A stretch of DNA of 64,000 bases from Rallus limicola (taxonomy: Eukaryota > Chordata > Aves > Gruiformes > Rallidae). The position numbers and the translations under genes are program-made. The stretch spans positions 10,584,501 to 10,648,500 of the forward strand of contig JAKCOZ010000021.1 of the NCBI GenBank assembly GCA_022605955.1. The letters are read 5' to 3'. Position 1 is the first letter of the stretch. The number at the start of each line of letters is the position of its first letter. Positions 23,186 through 36,299 of the stretch are shown in pieces. The notes below the pieces were generated by a model. That model did not search any database, had not been told where the DNA came from, and saw only the letters and a list, made by a program, of their open reading frames with translations.

Positions 23186-24047
23186 GACATATTGTATATG
23201 GTGCAGTTGTGTGTCTAAATGGTCAGCAAATCAGATCCCTTCAGTCAGTAACTGACTTTATATCCTCAGGGAAGCTACATCTCTTCTTTATTTTTTCTTT
23301 TTTCCTTTTACAGCACGTTCTGAAACAGTTCAAATATGTACTGCCATTTCATCCCTTGTTCCCTTCATTATCATCTACCTGCTGGAATAGTTCTTTTCCT
23401 TAGCATTTTTTGGGGCAGTAAGCCTTAATGCTGGTAATAGGCCCCCTCTTCCTGCACACAGAATGATCTTTTGCATCAGAAATACATTGCAACCCCCTCC
23501 TAAAAAGCCTCTTTCTTTCAATGAAACCCTTCACCATTGACTTCCTTGCTGTAGTCCTTCCCGGATTGTTTCTGGTGAATCCAGTGAGTCCAAACTTAGC
23601 TTGATGCTCTTGAATGAGCTCTATAGTGTTGTGCTGTTCTGTTGTGTCTTCCCTCCATACAGGCAGGATGAAAACCCAAACTGAGAGAGATGATGGTCTG
23701 ATGGGTAGAGGTGTGGCTGATATTGGCAGATCAGGGTCATGGCTTTGTTATGAGCTTTCTGCCCAAACTCCAAAAGGTGATTTTTCTCTTGTATCTTTGA
23801 CCAATATCTGCAAAAGACAGAAAATCTTTCATTGTTTTTCCTGTGTTTTCTTGGTAGAACACAAAATCCTTTGGGCACCCCTTCTTTGCTGTGTGCTACA
23901 CCAGAGCCCTAATACAAGAGGCAAAAGGAATATAGTCTGTCTTCTTACTGTCCTGCTGATACAGCATAATTTCTGCTTATATTCTTCAGAAGGAATATAG
24001 ATAAAGCTTAGTTTGGCCAGCTGTTGTCTTTTTTTAGTATCTGTTGA
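23186..24047 (+). other. Intronic DNA, nothing recognised
   Basis: Ordinary sequence with a pyrimidine run at about 23281-23312. Frames at 23614-24000 and on the other strand lack motifs and end near the start of the CR1 copy. Confidence 0.45.
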
Positions 24048-24883
24048 GGGTGGAGAAGTCTTGCAGAGAGACCTGGACAGATTAGAGAGCTGGGCAATCA
24101 CCAAAAGCGTGAAGTTTAATAAGGACAAGTGCCAGATTCTGCACCTGGGAAGGGGCAACCCTGGCTGTACATACAGACTGGGGGATAAGATGCTGGAGGC
24201 AAGCCATGTGAGAGGGATTTGGGAGTCTTGGTCAACAGCAAGTTAAACATGAGCCAGCAGTGAGCCCAGGCAGCCAGGTGGGCCAACCCATCAAGCTGGG
24301 GTACATCAAGCATGGCATGGCCAGCCGGTCCAGGGAGGGGATTGTCCCAATCTGCATGCGCTGGGGTGGCCTCACCTCGAGTACTGGGGGCAGGTTTGGG
24401 TGCTGCAGGACAAGAGGGACACAAAACTATTGTAGAGTGTCCAGAGGAGGGCAACGAGGATGAGAAAGGGTCTGGAGGGGAAGTCTTACTAGTAGATGCT
24501 GAAGTCCCAGGCTCTGTTCAGCCTGGAGAAGAGGAGGCTGAGGGGAGACCTCCTTGCGGTCTGTGGCTGCCTGACAAGGGGAAGTGAAGGAGCAGGCACC
24601 AATCTCCTCTCTTTTGTGACCAGCGACAGAACCTAAAGGAACAGCATGAAGCTGCACCAGGGGGTTTGGATGTTAGGAAGAGGCTCTTCACAGAGGAGGG
24701 AGTCAGGCACTGGCACAGGCTCCCCAGGGAAGTGGTCACCAGCACTGAGCTTGACTGAGGTCAAGAAGCATCTGGATGATGTGCCCAGTCACATGCTTTG
24801 ACTTGACTGGCCCTGTATAGAGCCAGCAGTTGGACTCCATGATCTTTATGGTTCCTTCCCAACTTGGGAGATTCTGTGATTCC
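24048..24883 (+). mobile_element. CR1 retrotransposon, 5'-truncated copy with ORF2 remnant
   Basis: About 0.84 kb covering the end of the CR1 reverse-transcriptase ORF and the 3'UTR. The translated start retains the family signature DLDRLESWA followed by KFNKDKCQILHLG and YRLGDKMLE, then loses frame around 24200-24245 (stop at 24244-24246). Later blocks include CAGAGGAGGGCAACGAGGAT, AGCCTGGAGAAGAGGAGGCT, GGGGAGACCT and a 3' end with TTGGACTCCATGATC and ATTCTGTGATTCC. The copy is dead: truncated, frameshifted and stop-containing. Open frames within this interval should not be taken as genes. Confidence 0.93.
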
Positions 24884-24902
24884 ATCTTAGGTGATCAACA
24901 TC

Positions 24903-25012
24903 TAATGATTAATCTTATATAATCTTTAAGGTTGGAAAAGACCTCTAAGATGATCAAGTCCAACTGTCTGTTTAATACCACTGTGTCAACTAAAAAAGTG
25001 CTAACCTGTCTT
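24903..25012 (-). mobile_element. CR1 3'-end fragment, antisense
   Basis: The plus strand reads TTTAAGGTTGGAAAAGACCT then CTAAGATGATCAAGTCCAAC, the complement of a CR1 3' terminus, followed by a degraded version of the ACCACTGTGTC.ACTAAA block. It lies tail-to-tail with the sense CR1 ending 20 bp upstream. Confidence 0.85.
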
Positions 25013-25844
25013 GCTTTTGAGACTGACTTTTTAAACTATTGGGATGTTTCAATACATTTTAAGTAAAGTAATGATGCTGTGTGGCAAAGCTCCAGCCTTT
25101 GCACCTGGTCTGGTTTCTTTTTGTGTGAAGTGCTCTATAAAGGTCTTCATTAGCAGCTGGCTGAATTCTGGTGTGTGAGGGATTAAAAACTCTAATGAAT
25201 ATAGTTTATTCCAAATGTTCTCCTTTGGGACCCAGTACAGAATGGAGATTTTTTTGAGCTACATCTCTGTATAATTATAAGGAATGGATGCCCATTTTCA
25301 AAGTTACCTCTTGTGAGTATCAAGACAGAACTGATCCTCCTGTTCTGCCTAGGGCATAAGTGGTGGAGGCAAAATGAAAACCTTGCTAAGAGTAGAAAAC
25401 TTCAGCACATGCAGAGCTTTCAGCATGTGAGTAGTCTCCTTGATGTTGAAAAGTCTTAAGCACCTGCTTAACATAAAGCATGTAGCAAAGAGGAAGTGAC
25501 TTATGGTGCAATTAAAAGACCCATTCCACTGAGGAGGCCAGGAACATGTGCTGGTTAAGTTTTTATGAAAATAAGGACATTTTCCTCCTCCAATTAAAAT
25601 TCTTCAGTGCTTAAGGTTAATGTGTCATCTGCTGCATCCAGGAGACTGGGAGAGAGATTGTTTCTGTGGAACAGATGTTCAACAATCTGCATCTTATATT
25701 TTGTCAGTTTGGGTACTTTCTTGCTTCTGTTTGCAGAAATTGGACCCTTCCATTTACAGGGAAGGCTGGTCTCTGCCATAGTCAGTCTCCATAGTGTTCC
25801 TCCCAAAGGGAGCACAGAGTGTTTTGCAGGAATCTGATTAAACC
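25013..25844 (+). other. Intronic DNA, nothing recognised
   Basis: Ordinary AT-leaning sequence with no identifiable element. Confidence 0.45.
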
Positions 25845-25965
25845 TACTTCCAAGACAGGGAAACTGAGGCACACTGAAACATTAGCAGCTTTCCCAACTC
25901 CCAGGTCAGGTCTGCACCATAGGCAAGTGTTTTCCACACAAAGCCAGCTGTGCTAAACCACCTGG
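25845..25965 (+). repeat. MIR-like SINE tail
   Basis: GACAGGGAAACTGAGGCACA, the best conserved MIR block, is followed by GCAGCTTTCCCAACTCCCAGG and CCAGCTGTGCTAAACCACC. These fit the tail in which an accession-like GTGACTTGCCCAAGGTCAC...CTAACCACT order is expected, though the middle is diverged. Confidence 0.55.
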
Positions 25966-27425
25966 CCAAGCTGGTGCACCATGCCCCCTTGGCCAGGGCT
26001 TGTTGCAAACACACCAGCAGATACTTCCCTCAGCTGGTAAACCATGGTGAAGCACCTCATGAGCCTGAGCTATAGCATCCTATGTGACTGTTAAGGTCTC
26101 ATCCAATTTTTGTGGATGTAATTGTGACAGTGTTGGGCCCAGGAGATGCTGGCATTTTGGAAACAGGGAAGGCAATCTGTATTTTCTTTAATGCAGCCAT
26201 CTGTCTCCCATTGCACATTCAGGTCAAGGCCTTTCACCTCCTTGGTGAAAGCAACACTTGCATTCTCTCTCCAGCCAGCATTGCAGAGCACCTCACTGCA
26301 AGAGAGCAGCAAAAACTGAAAGCCTCTCTTTGACCTCATTTGGAAATACCTTCCCAAACTGCATAGTAAAAACCTTTTCAAAGCAGAAATCCTCTCTGAT
26401 GGACCAGGTTTCTCACTCGCGTGCAGGAATGGGATGCCCTTGCAGGAGCTCAGATCAGTAGGCTGGTAGAGGTAGAGCATCTCAAACTTTTCTGTTATTC
26501 TGATACTCTTTGCTGAGGAAAACAAAGGAATGAAACTTTTACAAACTTTTACCCAGCTCCTGGGCAGGGTTTCTGCTGTAGGGGTTGTAGCTGAGCAGTT
26601 TACACAGGGAAAGCCCCCAGCCCCAGGAGTGATGCAGCCAGGCAGCACACACAGATGTTTCTGGCCTGCAGAGAAAATCTAGGTCTGTTTTGTCAAGTAA
26701 TAAATCTAAGTCCTTAACTGGCTGCACAATGATACTATTCCTCTCCAGGTAAGCATCACATGGCCATAAAAATTTTTAATATAAACAAGGCAGATGTGGT
26801 CAGAATCCTATTTGGACAGATTTATAGCTTGACTATGGAGCAGCAACCTTGCCTGGGCTTTGTGCCACTGGTAATTAATATGCATCCTGGGCTCTGTTTT
26901 CCTTCTAGACAGTGTACTGTTGCATACTTGTGCTTTAGACTGTAAGCATGAAAGTATGCTGTCTTCGGAGAGACTTTCCTGGGTAGGCTGTGCTGGAAAG
27001 CTATTTCCCTGCAGATTGCCTGGAAGGGAAAATTAGGGAATAGACAGATGTGTGAGAGTGGCACTTCCCCAGCTTGCTTAATGCCTCTGGGTAGCTGGCA
27101 ATGAGTCTTGGTGCAGTGATTGCCATAAAAGCCGTTGATGCTTGCTGTAGTTTCTGCCTACACTGAGATGAAGAAGTTGCTGGAGAAACCACATTTGTGT
27201 CTGCTGACACTGGGAAGTCATGTCCAGCTCCTTCTCCTGTTTGTGAGAAACGATAGTGCCTAGGTACAAATACCTACATCAAATCTCTGAACACAATTTC
27301 CCTGCTGCCAACTTATTCCAGTCTAATTCAGCACAGCATGCTAGTTAGGCTTCAGTTTCAGCATGTGCTTGCATAATGTGTGTATGTCCCACCAAAGCTG
27401 ACTAAGTGTGTACTAACGCCCTGTT
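25966..27425 (+). other. Intronic DNA, nothing recognised
   Basis: The 185-codon minus-strand frame at 26091-26648 lacks any domain, signal peptide or flanking splice pattern that would support a gene. No repeat is recognised. Confidence 0.45.
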
Positions 27426-27624
27426 GAAGCGGATCAGTGCCATGGAAGGGCTGGGTGCCTATTGAGGCAATCTGGAGCGCTCTGGTGACACAGAGAGGCG
27501 AGGACGTCAAGGAGAGATTTATCACCAGCAAAACCTCCTAGCAACGGGGATGGCAACAGGGTCCATTTGGCCCATGAAGAGTCGGGGACCAGATGAGGAT
27601 ACATCATGTTGCGTCAATATTTAC
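27426..27624 (+). promoter_or_regulatory. CpG-enriched patch with clustered factor motifs, candidate enhancer
   Basis: Seven or more CpGs occur within 200 bp in an otherwise CpG-poor intron. Motifs read directly are GACGTCA (27503-27509, CRE-like), TAGCAAC (27539-27545) and GGCAAC (27552-27557) resembling RFX X-box halves, TTGCGTCAA (27609-27617, C/EBP-ATF composite-like) and TATTTAC (27618-27624, forkhead-like). Regulatory function is inference. Confidence 0.3.
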
Positions 27625-30600
27625 CTCCTGTCCTCAAATGATGGGTAAAGCCACTATCTTATTTTGTCCTCATGATGGCTGTTCTTGGAGTGACATCAGT
27701 GTCCTTTGTTGTCCTCCTCTTCCATGTGCTCACACCTCTTGTGTCTGCAAGAGTTACAGTCCCTTTCAGCTGCCCAGACTTGCTCTTTTTCATCATGCAC
27801 CCTCAGGTCATCTCTTAGGCATTCCCTTGCAACCCTGCACTCCATAAACTTAGAAAAATAATGGAGGAATTAAAGAAAAAGGCAGGGAGGGGAGAGAAAC
27901 TTATCCCACATTATTCCAGGGGCCACAATCCCAGCACTGGATCTGGGCATAGGTTTTCTACTTGGACAGTCATCATCCAGCTCTGCAGCCAGAAACTAAG
28001 ACAATTTTCCTCCTCATACAACAGCTGTTCCCCCTTCACCACCCTTCCCGTTTTCCACAGGCATTCAGTCGCAGTGCTTCTGCACAGAGGATTTTTGGCA
28101 TTGTGAGTCCCCTCCTCTGTTGGTTGGAGTACAGCATAAAAGATGTATGTAATTACATCACCAGTTACCTAGTGCTGTTCAAAGCTGTCATCTAGTCGGA
28201 GGCAAGATACTGAGAATGTAAACATGTGTCACCTTTAGGATTTGAACTTGAAACGAGCACTGTAGCTTTGCTGGTTTATTGTATGGTGAATGAGATTACA
28301 CTGTGCTTTTCTGTCTCTGACAACACATTTTGGTAGGCCAGCAATCCTAGGAACATGGGTCACAGCAACACAATCAGTATGGTTCATTAGATGTAGGGAT
28401 TTGGGTGCAATTACGTTACTTTCTCAGCAAGGAGTGGCTGTTACCAGCTCAGGCAGGAGCTTGCAGAGGTTTGCCTGGATGTGGATGTTGAGCTGCTGGA
28501 AGCCAGGGCTTGGGTTTACCATACACCAGCTTCACACCAACACCCCAGGGTGGTGTTTTTGTGTGTGCTGTGTGTAAGACCATTTACTCCTTGATTGTGT
28601 ATTTGAAGCCATGAAGACTTTGGACAGCAAAGGCTACCTTGTGTTTGTGATTTAGTCACTGAGGGTTGAATAAAAGCATTCTGTTGCAAATTATTCCATC
28701 ACAGGTGCTCTGTGACCCTACTACATGTTATCCCCAAAGGACTTGGTCATGTGGCACTTTCACAGAATACACACAGACCAAATTACTTCTTATTGAAGTA
28801 GTAAATTAAGTAAACAAACCTCCTTTTCTGATTAATGATTTAAGCTGTGCTGGTCAAATGACAGTCAGAGAGGCTGTTTGCAATGGACTTGTCTGACACC
28901 TCCAAAAGTAAAAGAGTTTCTTTGGGTCCAGAAGCCGATCATACACCAGGAGTAACGCTAAGAGATGTGGTTTGGTCTTGTTTATACTTCCCCTGCCATT
29001 TAGAGATCTCTGGTAGTTTAAGAGATTTCATGTAAGATGGGAAAAGGCAAGTGTGCTTTGGGATTCTCCAGAGTGCTGGGCAGATGAACAGCATTTTATG
29101 TGCTGGCAAAGGCCTGAGGAACCTGTGCTGATGGCTGCATTGATCCCCACAGAGACCTCTCCCAGTACTGCCAGCATTTCTGGCAGCATTTGATCAATGT
29201 CTTTAAATTGAGCTCTCTGTTGTAGGAAAAGTAACAAAAGCAAGCAGCTCTTTACCTCCAGCAGAAGGTAAGAACTGCTTCTGTCTGAGCTGAGCCCACA
29301 ATGAGGTGTCCACACCAGGATTTTCAAAGCAGTAGAGTTTCATTTTATGGAACCACCCAAGCAACCAGACTGTATGTGTATTTCTAAGCTCTAGGAAAGG
29401 TGAACAAAGTGTGGGTGGAACAGCAGGTTATTTGTTATTTGATGTGAATAACACACTACATTAAAAATGACCTAACTGGCCTAATTATAGAGCAGATAGC
29501 TGTGTTGTAATTGAGATTTCCAAGTGAATGCTTTCCCCACTGCTGGCATAAAATATTAAATTTGCTCCTTTTAGATTTGTGGAACGATACAAAAACATTT
29601 GTATGGAGTAAGGTGTTTTTATGAGCAGCAGTAGGAATGGTGAAGGTCACAGGTGACCTGGAGATGTTATCTATGGAATCCATGTTTACTGTAGACCAGT
29701 AAACTTCTAAATCTCTCCCCACTTCCCTTATGTCCCTTTACCATTATTAACATTCAGGGAAGCTGCAGGGAAAGGAGTATTCTTAAAATTTCATTCTCTT
29801 ACACGGGTGCAAATCATTCCTGGGGCTGACCATTAAAGAGATATTTGCAGTTATCAAGATGATAGATGATAAAGGCTTCTGAACTTTTCTGGGGAGAGCT
29901 ACTCACTGACTATAGAATTAGAAGGTATGCAGAAGAATTAGCACTCAATAAAACCATCACCAGAGTACCAAGATCTATCTTATCACTTTGGTTTGGAATA
30001 CCCCAAAATAGCTCAACACCCCAGCAATTTTCATAATTTATATACACTTATCTGGATAATATGACTTTCTAGAAACAAACTGGATAAACTGAGTTGTCTT
30101 AAGAGGGTTGTGTCTTATTCCTATATTACTTAGATTTCCATTCCCGTAGAAATGATGATTTTCCCCAGGGGCATCATTCATATGTTCAAAACACAGCCCC
30201 AAATGCAAACATCAATAAAATTCAGCATTCTCTTAATTAACAACATCAGAAAACAGAACATCAGGCAGGAGATACTATCACCACTTTAGAACAAAGTACA
30301 CTTGGAACCAGGTGTAGCTATTTACCAAAAGCTTCTAGAAAGCCAGCAGTAAAACTGTTTGCTTTTCCAGCATATGTTGTGCGCTCCCTGCTATTGCTTT
30401 TGATGGAGGGAGCAATATATGAGATGGTAACATACAACTGGGACCAACAGAGCTGTAAAATGATGCTACGTAACCAGTAACCCAAGAAAATCTGCCTAGT
30501 TTGCAGCTCTATCTTCTGTGTGAGGCAGAAAATGTTGTAGGGCAGGCTCTTCTTGAGGGCATGCATTGGGCAGTGCTGTACAGAAGTCTTGATGCATCTT

Positions 30601-31918
30601 AGAAGACAGGACACCAGCTTGCAAGTCAAGTGGGAACACACCAGGATAGCTGCCATTGGGACCTCTATATTTTGGGACGGGAACAATGAAACCTGTGCTT
30701 TGAGATGAAGTCAGCTTTCACAGAAAGCAGTGAGGAGATGCAATCAGTATTTTCCTTTCTGCAGTGCAGAACAGAGGGAGCTGGAAATAGATGAAGAGAG
30801 AGAATGTTAGAGCCCAGGATCTTTACCTTGGCAGGTGTGGCGCTGGTGGTCAATGCCAACAACAGGCAGGTGGAGTAAGCTCTCTGCTGAAAGCAGGTGA
30901 CTGGCAGGGAGGGAATCAGGTGAAATGAGCTGTGTTGAGGGCAGGCTGCAGACCTGCTGTGAGGCATGAGCCCCGTTGTGGTCCTGGGGAGCCACCTGCA
31001 CTGGAAGGAGAAGTTGTCATCAACTGTCAGCTGCTGATTTTTAGAAGCAGTGGTGACATAATTTGTTGTCAGGTGTAAAACTACAACTCCAAAGTGACTT
31101 TGAAGAAGTGATACTCACTGTTTCAGACCCAGGTAAAAAAGAAGCAAGTTCATTTTCCTAAAGTAACAGGCATGCCAAAACTAAGACTTTATTTATTGAT
31201 GTTTCTAAAACTTCATTAAAAAATCCTTTTACCCCAAAATAACCTGCTGCCTTGTGCTTAGCTCCAGAGGCTTGAGAAATGTGTGGGACCCAGCACAGCC
31301 ACTGCCAGTGTCACAGGGTGGTGGGCAAGAGATCTCAGCCCTTGTGTGTATGCTCATACATAATTCATTGGTGTGTTTTTTAAGAAAGACATTTGCTCTG
31401 TCTTGTGTCAGCTGCACACTTCTCTGTTGAACTGCTTATTCTTTCACTTAAGTTCTGCCCTTGTTCTGACAAAAGATTTCCAGTAGTTTATTTTTTATTA
31501 CTAACAGTCTGGTAGAAAGTTATAGACCTAGATGTTATTTTCTGACTGGAGCAGAATTCCAGTGTGGTGGGGTATTTTTTCAGCCTGTCCATCAAACAGA
31601 TAAAACAAGCTCCTTTTTTTTTTTTCTCCACTGTCAGATTTTTTTAAAGGCTCTTTCAAAGCAGGTGCATAAATTATAATGAAACTGAAGTCAGAGGAAA
31701 ACTCTTACGGCTGTACTGTACTGAGAGGGATTATGGGGAGTGGAAAATATGAGTCATGACATGGCTACTTCTTTTAGAGGGAGTTAATATGGCTCTGGGC
31801 AGAGCAGAGTCGAGTCCTCTGGAGGGGCAGCCTGTTCTTGCCTCTTTAAAACACATTTCCCTTTCTACAAATCTCTTCTGAATTTCCAAAAACTTAAATC
31901 CAACCAAACAAAAAATAA
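27625..31918 (+). other. Intronic DNA, no gene or repeat recognised
   Basis: Ordinary intronic sequence. About 29430-29590 is AT-rich with homeodomain-type cores (CTAATTATA, GTAATTGAG) and might be conserved non-coding DNA. No mobile element was recognised by eye in these 4.3 kb. Confidence 0.45.
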
Positions 31919-31951
31919 GTCCCCCTTCCCCCACCCCCCCACCCCCCACTC
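31919..31951 (-). repeat. C-rich tract; G-quadruplex motif on the minus strand
   Basis: Runs of five to seven C broken by TT or A. The minus strand carries four or more G runs with 1-2-nt loops, fitting a stable quadruplex motif; the plus strand could form an i-motif. Confidence 0.75.
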
Positions 31952-32771
31952 CAGGAAAGCAAGTCAGCGAGATATACTTATCCTTTGATCCTTCCCTGAA
32001 GTCCAGTTTCTTGGGTTGATTTCCAAGTATTTCAGTTCTAAAAATGTGTGTTTATTTTGGCAGTTCAGCCACTGTGCCCAGGGATTTGGCCTGGCTGCCC
32101 TTTATCTCTGCAGACACGCTTGCACATGGAGCCTGAATTAAACACCCAGGGCTAAAACTTTGCCTCTGATTCTCTTCTGTGCTGTGTTGAGTACCACACT
32201 GGAGCTGGTGGAGGTGGCCAGTGGCTGGCCCATAATACGATCTGCACACCCCTCACTGGACCTTCTGCTTAATAATCTTCCCTTGCATGGCACTGCACAA
32301 ATATCAAGCTTTATAAATATTAACTGAGGGGCTAAAGAAGCTGCGAGGCTGCAATAACACTCTCACAATACTGTAGTGTTGTGTCTGGGCTTGCAGGACA
32401 AGGGAACTGCAAGGGATGTCTGACAGGCGGTGCACAGGCAGACACACACACACACTGAACGCTGTGACTGTGAGAGAGGAAACATTTGCTGTGGAATCAG
32501 CCCCTTTCTCTTCTGCTCCCCTCCAGTCTTGTTCTTTGGTATTTGTCAATTGATGGGCTGTTTTCCCACTGGGTACTTGTGGGAACCTGGCATGCAAAGC
32601 CTTGGGTTTCATGGCTCCTTGTCAGCGGGAAAGGGCAAATGTGACAACGTTCACTCAGAACTGAGGGCAGAAAGGTTTGCTTCCTTATCAGCTCAGGCTG
32701 AGTTTAAACTGGTTCCTCAGTGAAGACCAGATTTGTTTCCCTGGATGCACGGGCAGAAGAAATAAGTAGAC
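31952..32771 (+). other. Intronic DNA with a short (AC)7 repeat
   Basis: Contains a perfect (AC)7 run at 32442-32455. Otherwise nothing is recognised before the LTR that starts at 32772. Confidence 0.5.
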
Positions 32772-33275
32772 TGTTGCTGTTTAACTCAGCAGCTAAAGCA
32801 AGCATACAGCTGTCCATTCCCCCCACCCCCCCCAGTGGGTTGGGAAAAGAATAATAAATACAGACTAATGGTCTGAGATAAAGACAGCATAATAGGACAG
32901 AAAAGGAATGTAATCATAATGATGACGATAAAAAATATTTAAGACAAGTGACAAACAGCACAATTTCTCAATTTCTCACCACTTGATGGTGATGCTCAGC
33001 TAGTTCCTGAGCCACCCTGCCTCCCAGCCAACCCCCCAGTCTATATCATGTGGTATGGGATATCCCTTTGGCCAGTCTGGGTCAGCTCTCCCAGCTGTGT
33101 CCTCTGCTAGTTTCTTAGTTAGGATGAGAAGCTGAAAAGTCCCTGAATGCTTGGCAACAACAAAAATACCATTGTGTTATCAACATAATTCTCATCCAAT
33201 ATCCAAAACACATCACTGCGTCAGCTGCTAACTTTCAAGAAGAAAATTAACTATAGCCCTGCTGAAGCCAGGACA
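32772..33275 (+). mobile_element. Solo LTR of an avian ERVL-type endogenous retrovirus (older copy)
   Basis: About 504 bp with TG...CA ends (TGTTGCTGTTTAA... to ...GAAGCCAGGACA). Diagnostic internal blocks are a C-rich run then CAGTGGGTTGGG, GTATGGGATATC, CCCTTTGGCCAGTCTGGGTC, CTGAAAAGTCCCTGA and GAAGAAAATTAACTA. It is collinear with the LTR at 44172-44759. AATAAA is at 32853-32858. Flanking pentamers (TAGAC left, GGCCC right) do not match, so the target duplication has decayed or an edge is misplaced. No primer-binding site or internal retroviral sequence adjoins it. Confidence 0.8.
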
Positions 33276-36200
33276 GGCCCAAGATGAGTTTCTGTTAAAC
33301 AACTGAAACAGACATTTTGCCAAAAGGGTTCACTTTTGTCTGAACAATTTTTGGGTGTTTCAGTTAGAAATTTGCATAATTACGGACAGAACATCCTTGT
33401 TCAGCAGTGCCTTTGCAGGTGTGGAGTTTAGGTTTCAGAACTCTCTATAGATTTTCACAGCACCTCAGGCTTCCTTATGTGCATTTTGAATTTCATCAGG
33501 CTTTTGCTTTAAGGCATAGATGGTGTATTCTTGACAGAGGAACATGCAGTATCAGAAAGATGTCAGCAAACTTACTGAGTCCCACAAGTCTCTTGAAAGT
33601 TGGAAGGAGAACCTTAACCCTCCATCCTTTAGCAACAGTATTAGAGTTGGGGTTCAACCTTGTATTATCCTCATTAAAAAATCAGGATCTGCATACCAAG
33701 TACATTAGTCATTCCATGGTAAATGAACCTCAGATGAGGGGGTCTTGTGGCACTACAAGCTTGCTGGCACCAGTCTGGATCTTTCATCCCTCCCAAGAGA
33801 GCTCTTTGAAGAGGCAGAGAAGTACAGAATGTTGGTACTTCTGAACATTTCTACAGGAGCAAGGTTAACAAGGGCTTAGTCTCAACTTTCATAAAGGCAG
33901 GTTTACATGGAAATGAGGAAACAGGGTTTGTATTTTGTCCCCAGGCAAACAGAGGAGATGGATTAAACTGAGGAATGCCTTGTTCTTCAGTTTATTCTCA
34001 AAATGTAACACACATCCTCAGGGATATAATTTTTATGTTAAGTTTACGACACTATCTTTGTTAGATTCATTCTTGAATGATTCACTTGTCACAATAAGAA
34101 CCTTGGCTGAGAAACAAACTGCAGCAGCTCCTCTGCCACTCTTTGCTCTGCTGCTCCTTGTCATGCTGGCACTGGACTGCCCAGCAGAATGTTCTGTGAC
34201 AATGGTTGCAATATCCAGCATAACCTGGGCAAACACTCCTGGGCAATGTGGTGAGTGGGTGCCCCTAGCAGGGACTCTGAAGGCAATCCACTTTGGATTG
34301 CTGTTTGAACACAGCTGGGTTCCAGCTCTGCAATGAGGAGTGAAGCCATTCAGCCTAACGCTGCTTCCATCCCCTCTGCCACCTGGTCGGCTGCATTGCC
34401 ACTGATGGCAGCAAAGGCTGTTTGCCCTTACAGTAGAAATGCTCTCTGTACAGCAACAGCTGCTTTTGCTTGACACAAGTAGAAGATTTAAGAGACAGTT
34501 ACCCAAAACTTGGGTGGAGGGCAGGGGGAAGTCTCTAAGACCTTAATTTATGTAATAGCCTGTGATTGCAGTTATGGTGTCTCCCTTGTATTTGTACTGG
34601 CAGTAACTCTCTGTGCCCTCTCATGTTTGTTTTCCCTGTGCCCCTCTCTCAATCCTCCCACACCTGCATCTCCTTTATTTCAGGTGAAGCCTAGGTCCCT
34701 TTCCAATACCCAAAGCAAATCCCTAGGGTTTGTGCCAGGCAGGGAAGCTCAGTCTCTGCTCACATGTTGGATGGAACCTCTCATTTGACCACACTAACCC
34801 TTGTCTGGTCCCACTTCTGTTCAGTACCACCCTGTCAGAGCTGTCAAAATGGTGTTGCAAAAATTCTGCTGTGTTTAACCCCAGTATGTGCTCTGAGAAC
34901 CCCTATCTCCTTTCCTATTGATACATAAATTTCCTGTTTCTAAATACATACGTTTTCCTTCCTTTGTTGCTATATAAAATGCAGGTAATGCAAATTTATA
35001 GAGGTTCCCTCCTCTCTTCCAGTTGTGAGTCCTGGTAAGAGGGAGTCCTACTGGCTTGTGCTGAGCTGCTTGGGGTATTAGAGATACTCTTTTTGGGACA
35101 TAAATATGGCTGGGTTGTGTCCGAGGTTGAGGTGGATCAGTATAAAGTGACAAATATCTGAACAGAATCCTTTGCACTGGTCAGGCTGCAAGGTGAGTTG
35201 CAGTTGCTGTGAATTGAGCTTTCTGCCCTGCTTTTACTTTCTCCCCATTTTTTGCTCCTTTCTCCTCAAAGTCTGAGATGCACATCACCAGCAGTGGTGA
35301 CCCCCAATGCTGCCCAGCCCCAGGGTGCTAGAGGGGACCCCTGGGGTCAATGAGCCCCAGAGTTGCCTGGCAGCCTCCAGGAATAATAAAGCCCAGTGTG
35401 GCTCACAGAGGGGTTGTTTTCCCTGTGAAGGACCCTCATTAGGGATGCATCTTCATTTGGTGTTACAAGAGCAAAGAACCCAGTGAGATTTCAGAATTGC
35501 TGACTTAAAGCCATAAGGATGCGGATTTTAAGGAATGAAGAGACTGTCTTGCCAGAGACCAAGAGGTATTTCTGACATTGGCTAGGAGCAGATATCCTGC
35601 AGACATTTACAGCATCCCAAATCCTCACCACCTAAACACAGAAGCAGGAGGGGGAGGGTGGTGGGGTCTGTGAAGGGGTAAGATCCTTACTTTTCAGATT
35701 CACACTCTGTGAGAGATGCCCCTCAGACAGTCCTTTTCACTCTATTTTCTGTGAATTAATTTTACCATCTCTAAATGAGCTCAGGTACCTGTCAAGGTTG
35801 TGATGGCAGGAAGCAGGCTTCAGTGGACAGTGTTTTGGGAAGAACTGTGTAGCTGAGCTGGCTGCTGTGCATATGGGACAGACACGGCCTTGGGGCTGAT
35901 ATTGCCAGGACAGACAGACCCAGCCTGGCCAGAGGTGATGATATGGGTCAATGCAGCTGGGAGAGAGATTTGCAGAAAGCAGAGCAATGTAGACACTGAT
36001 AGGGAACCAGGGGGGCTGATTCTTAAAATTTGAGGGAACCTAGCCCAAAGAACCTGGGCAAAGCTTAGCCCACCCTCTTGTCTCTACTTAAGCTTTAATA
36101 TAAAAAGGCAGTATAAACCTGCCCTGGGACAATGCAGCAGGAAAAAACTGGTGAGAGATGGTACTTTTGGAGCAGGGAGAGGCTCACATAGGCAGACGTG

Positions 36201-36299
36201 ATGCCTGCCTGGACTGTCACCCTGTCCCAAGGGTGCTCCAGCCACCTTGGCACACCTCAGGCTCTTACAGCATCTCTCTGTGCAGCACATATGGCCCAG
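33276..36299 (+). other. Intronic DNA, no gene recognised
   Basis: No retroviral internal region follows the LTR. A G-rich stretch at about 35648-35678 (GGGGGAGGGTGGTGGGG with a further G run) is a sense-strand quadruplex candidate. Overlapping frames at 33935-34506 on both strands lack motifs. Confidence 0.45.

Noticed and set aside
24013..24745. Open frames at 24-24.7 kb as host genes
   Set aside because: They lie within a truncated, frameshifted CR1 copy; the recognisable protein signature is that of CR1 reverse transcriptase.
26091..26648. 185-codon minus-strand frame as a nested gene
   Set aside because: No recognisable family or supporting promoter or poly(A) pattern.
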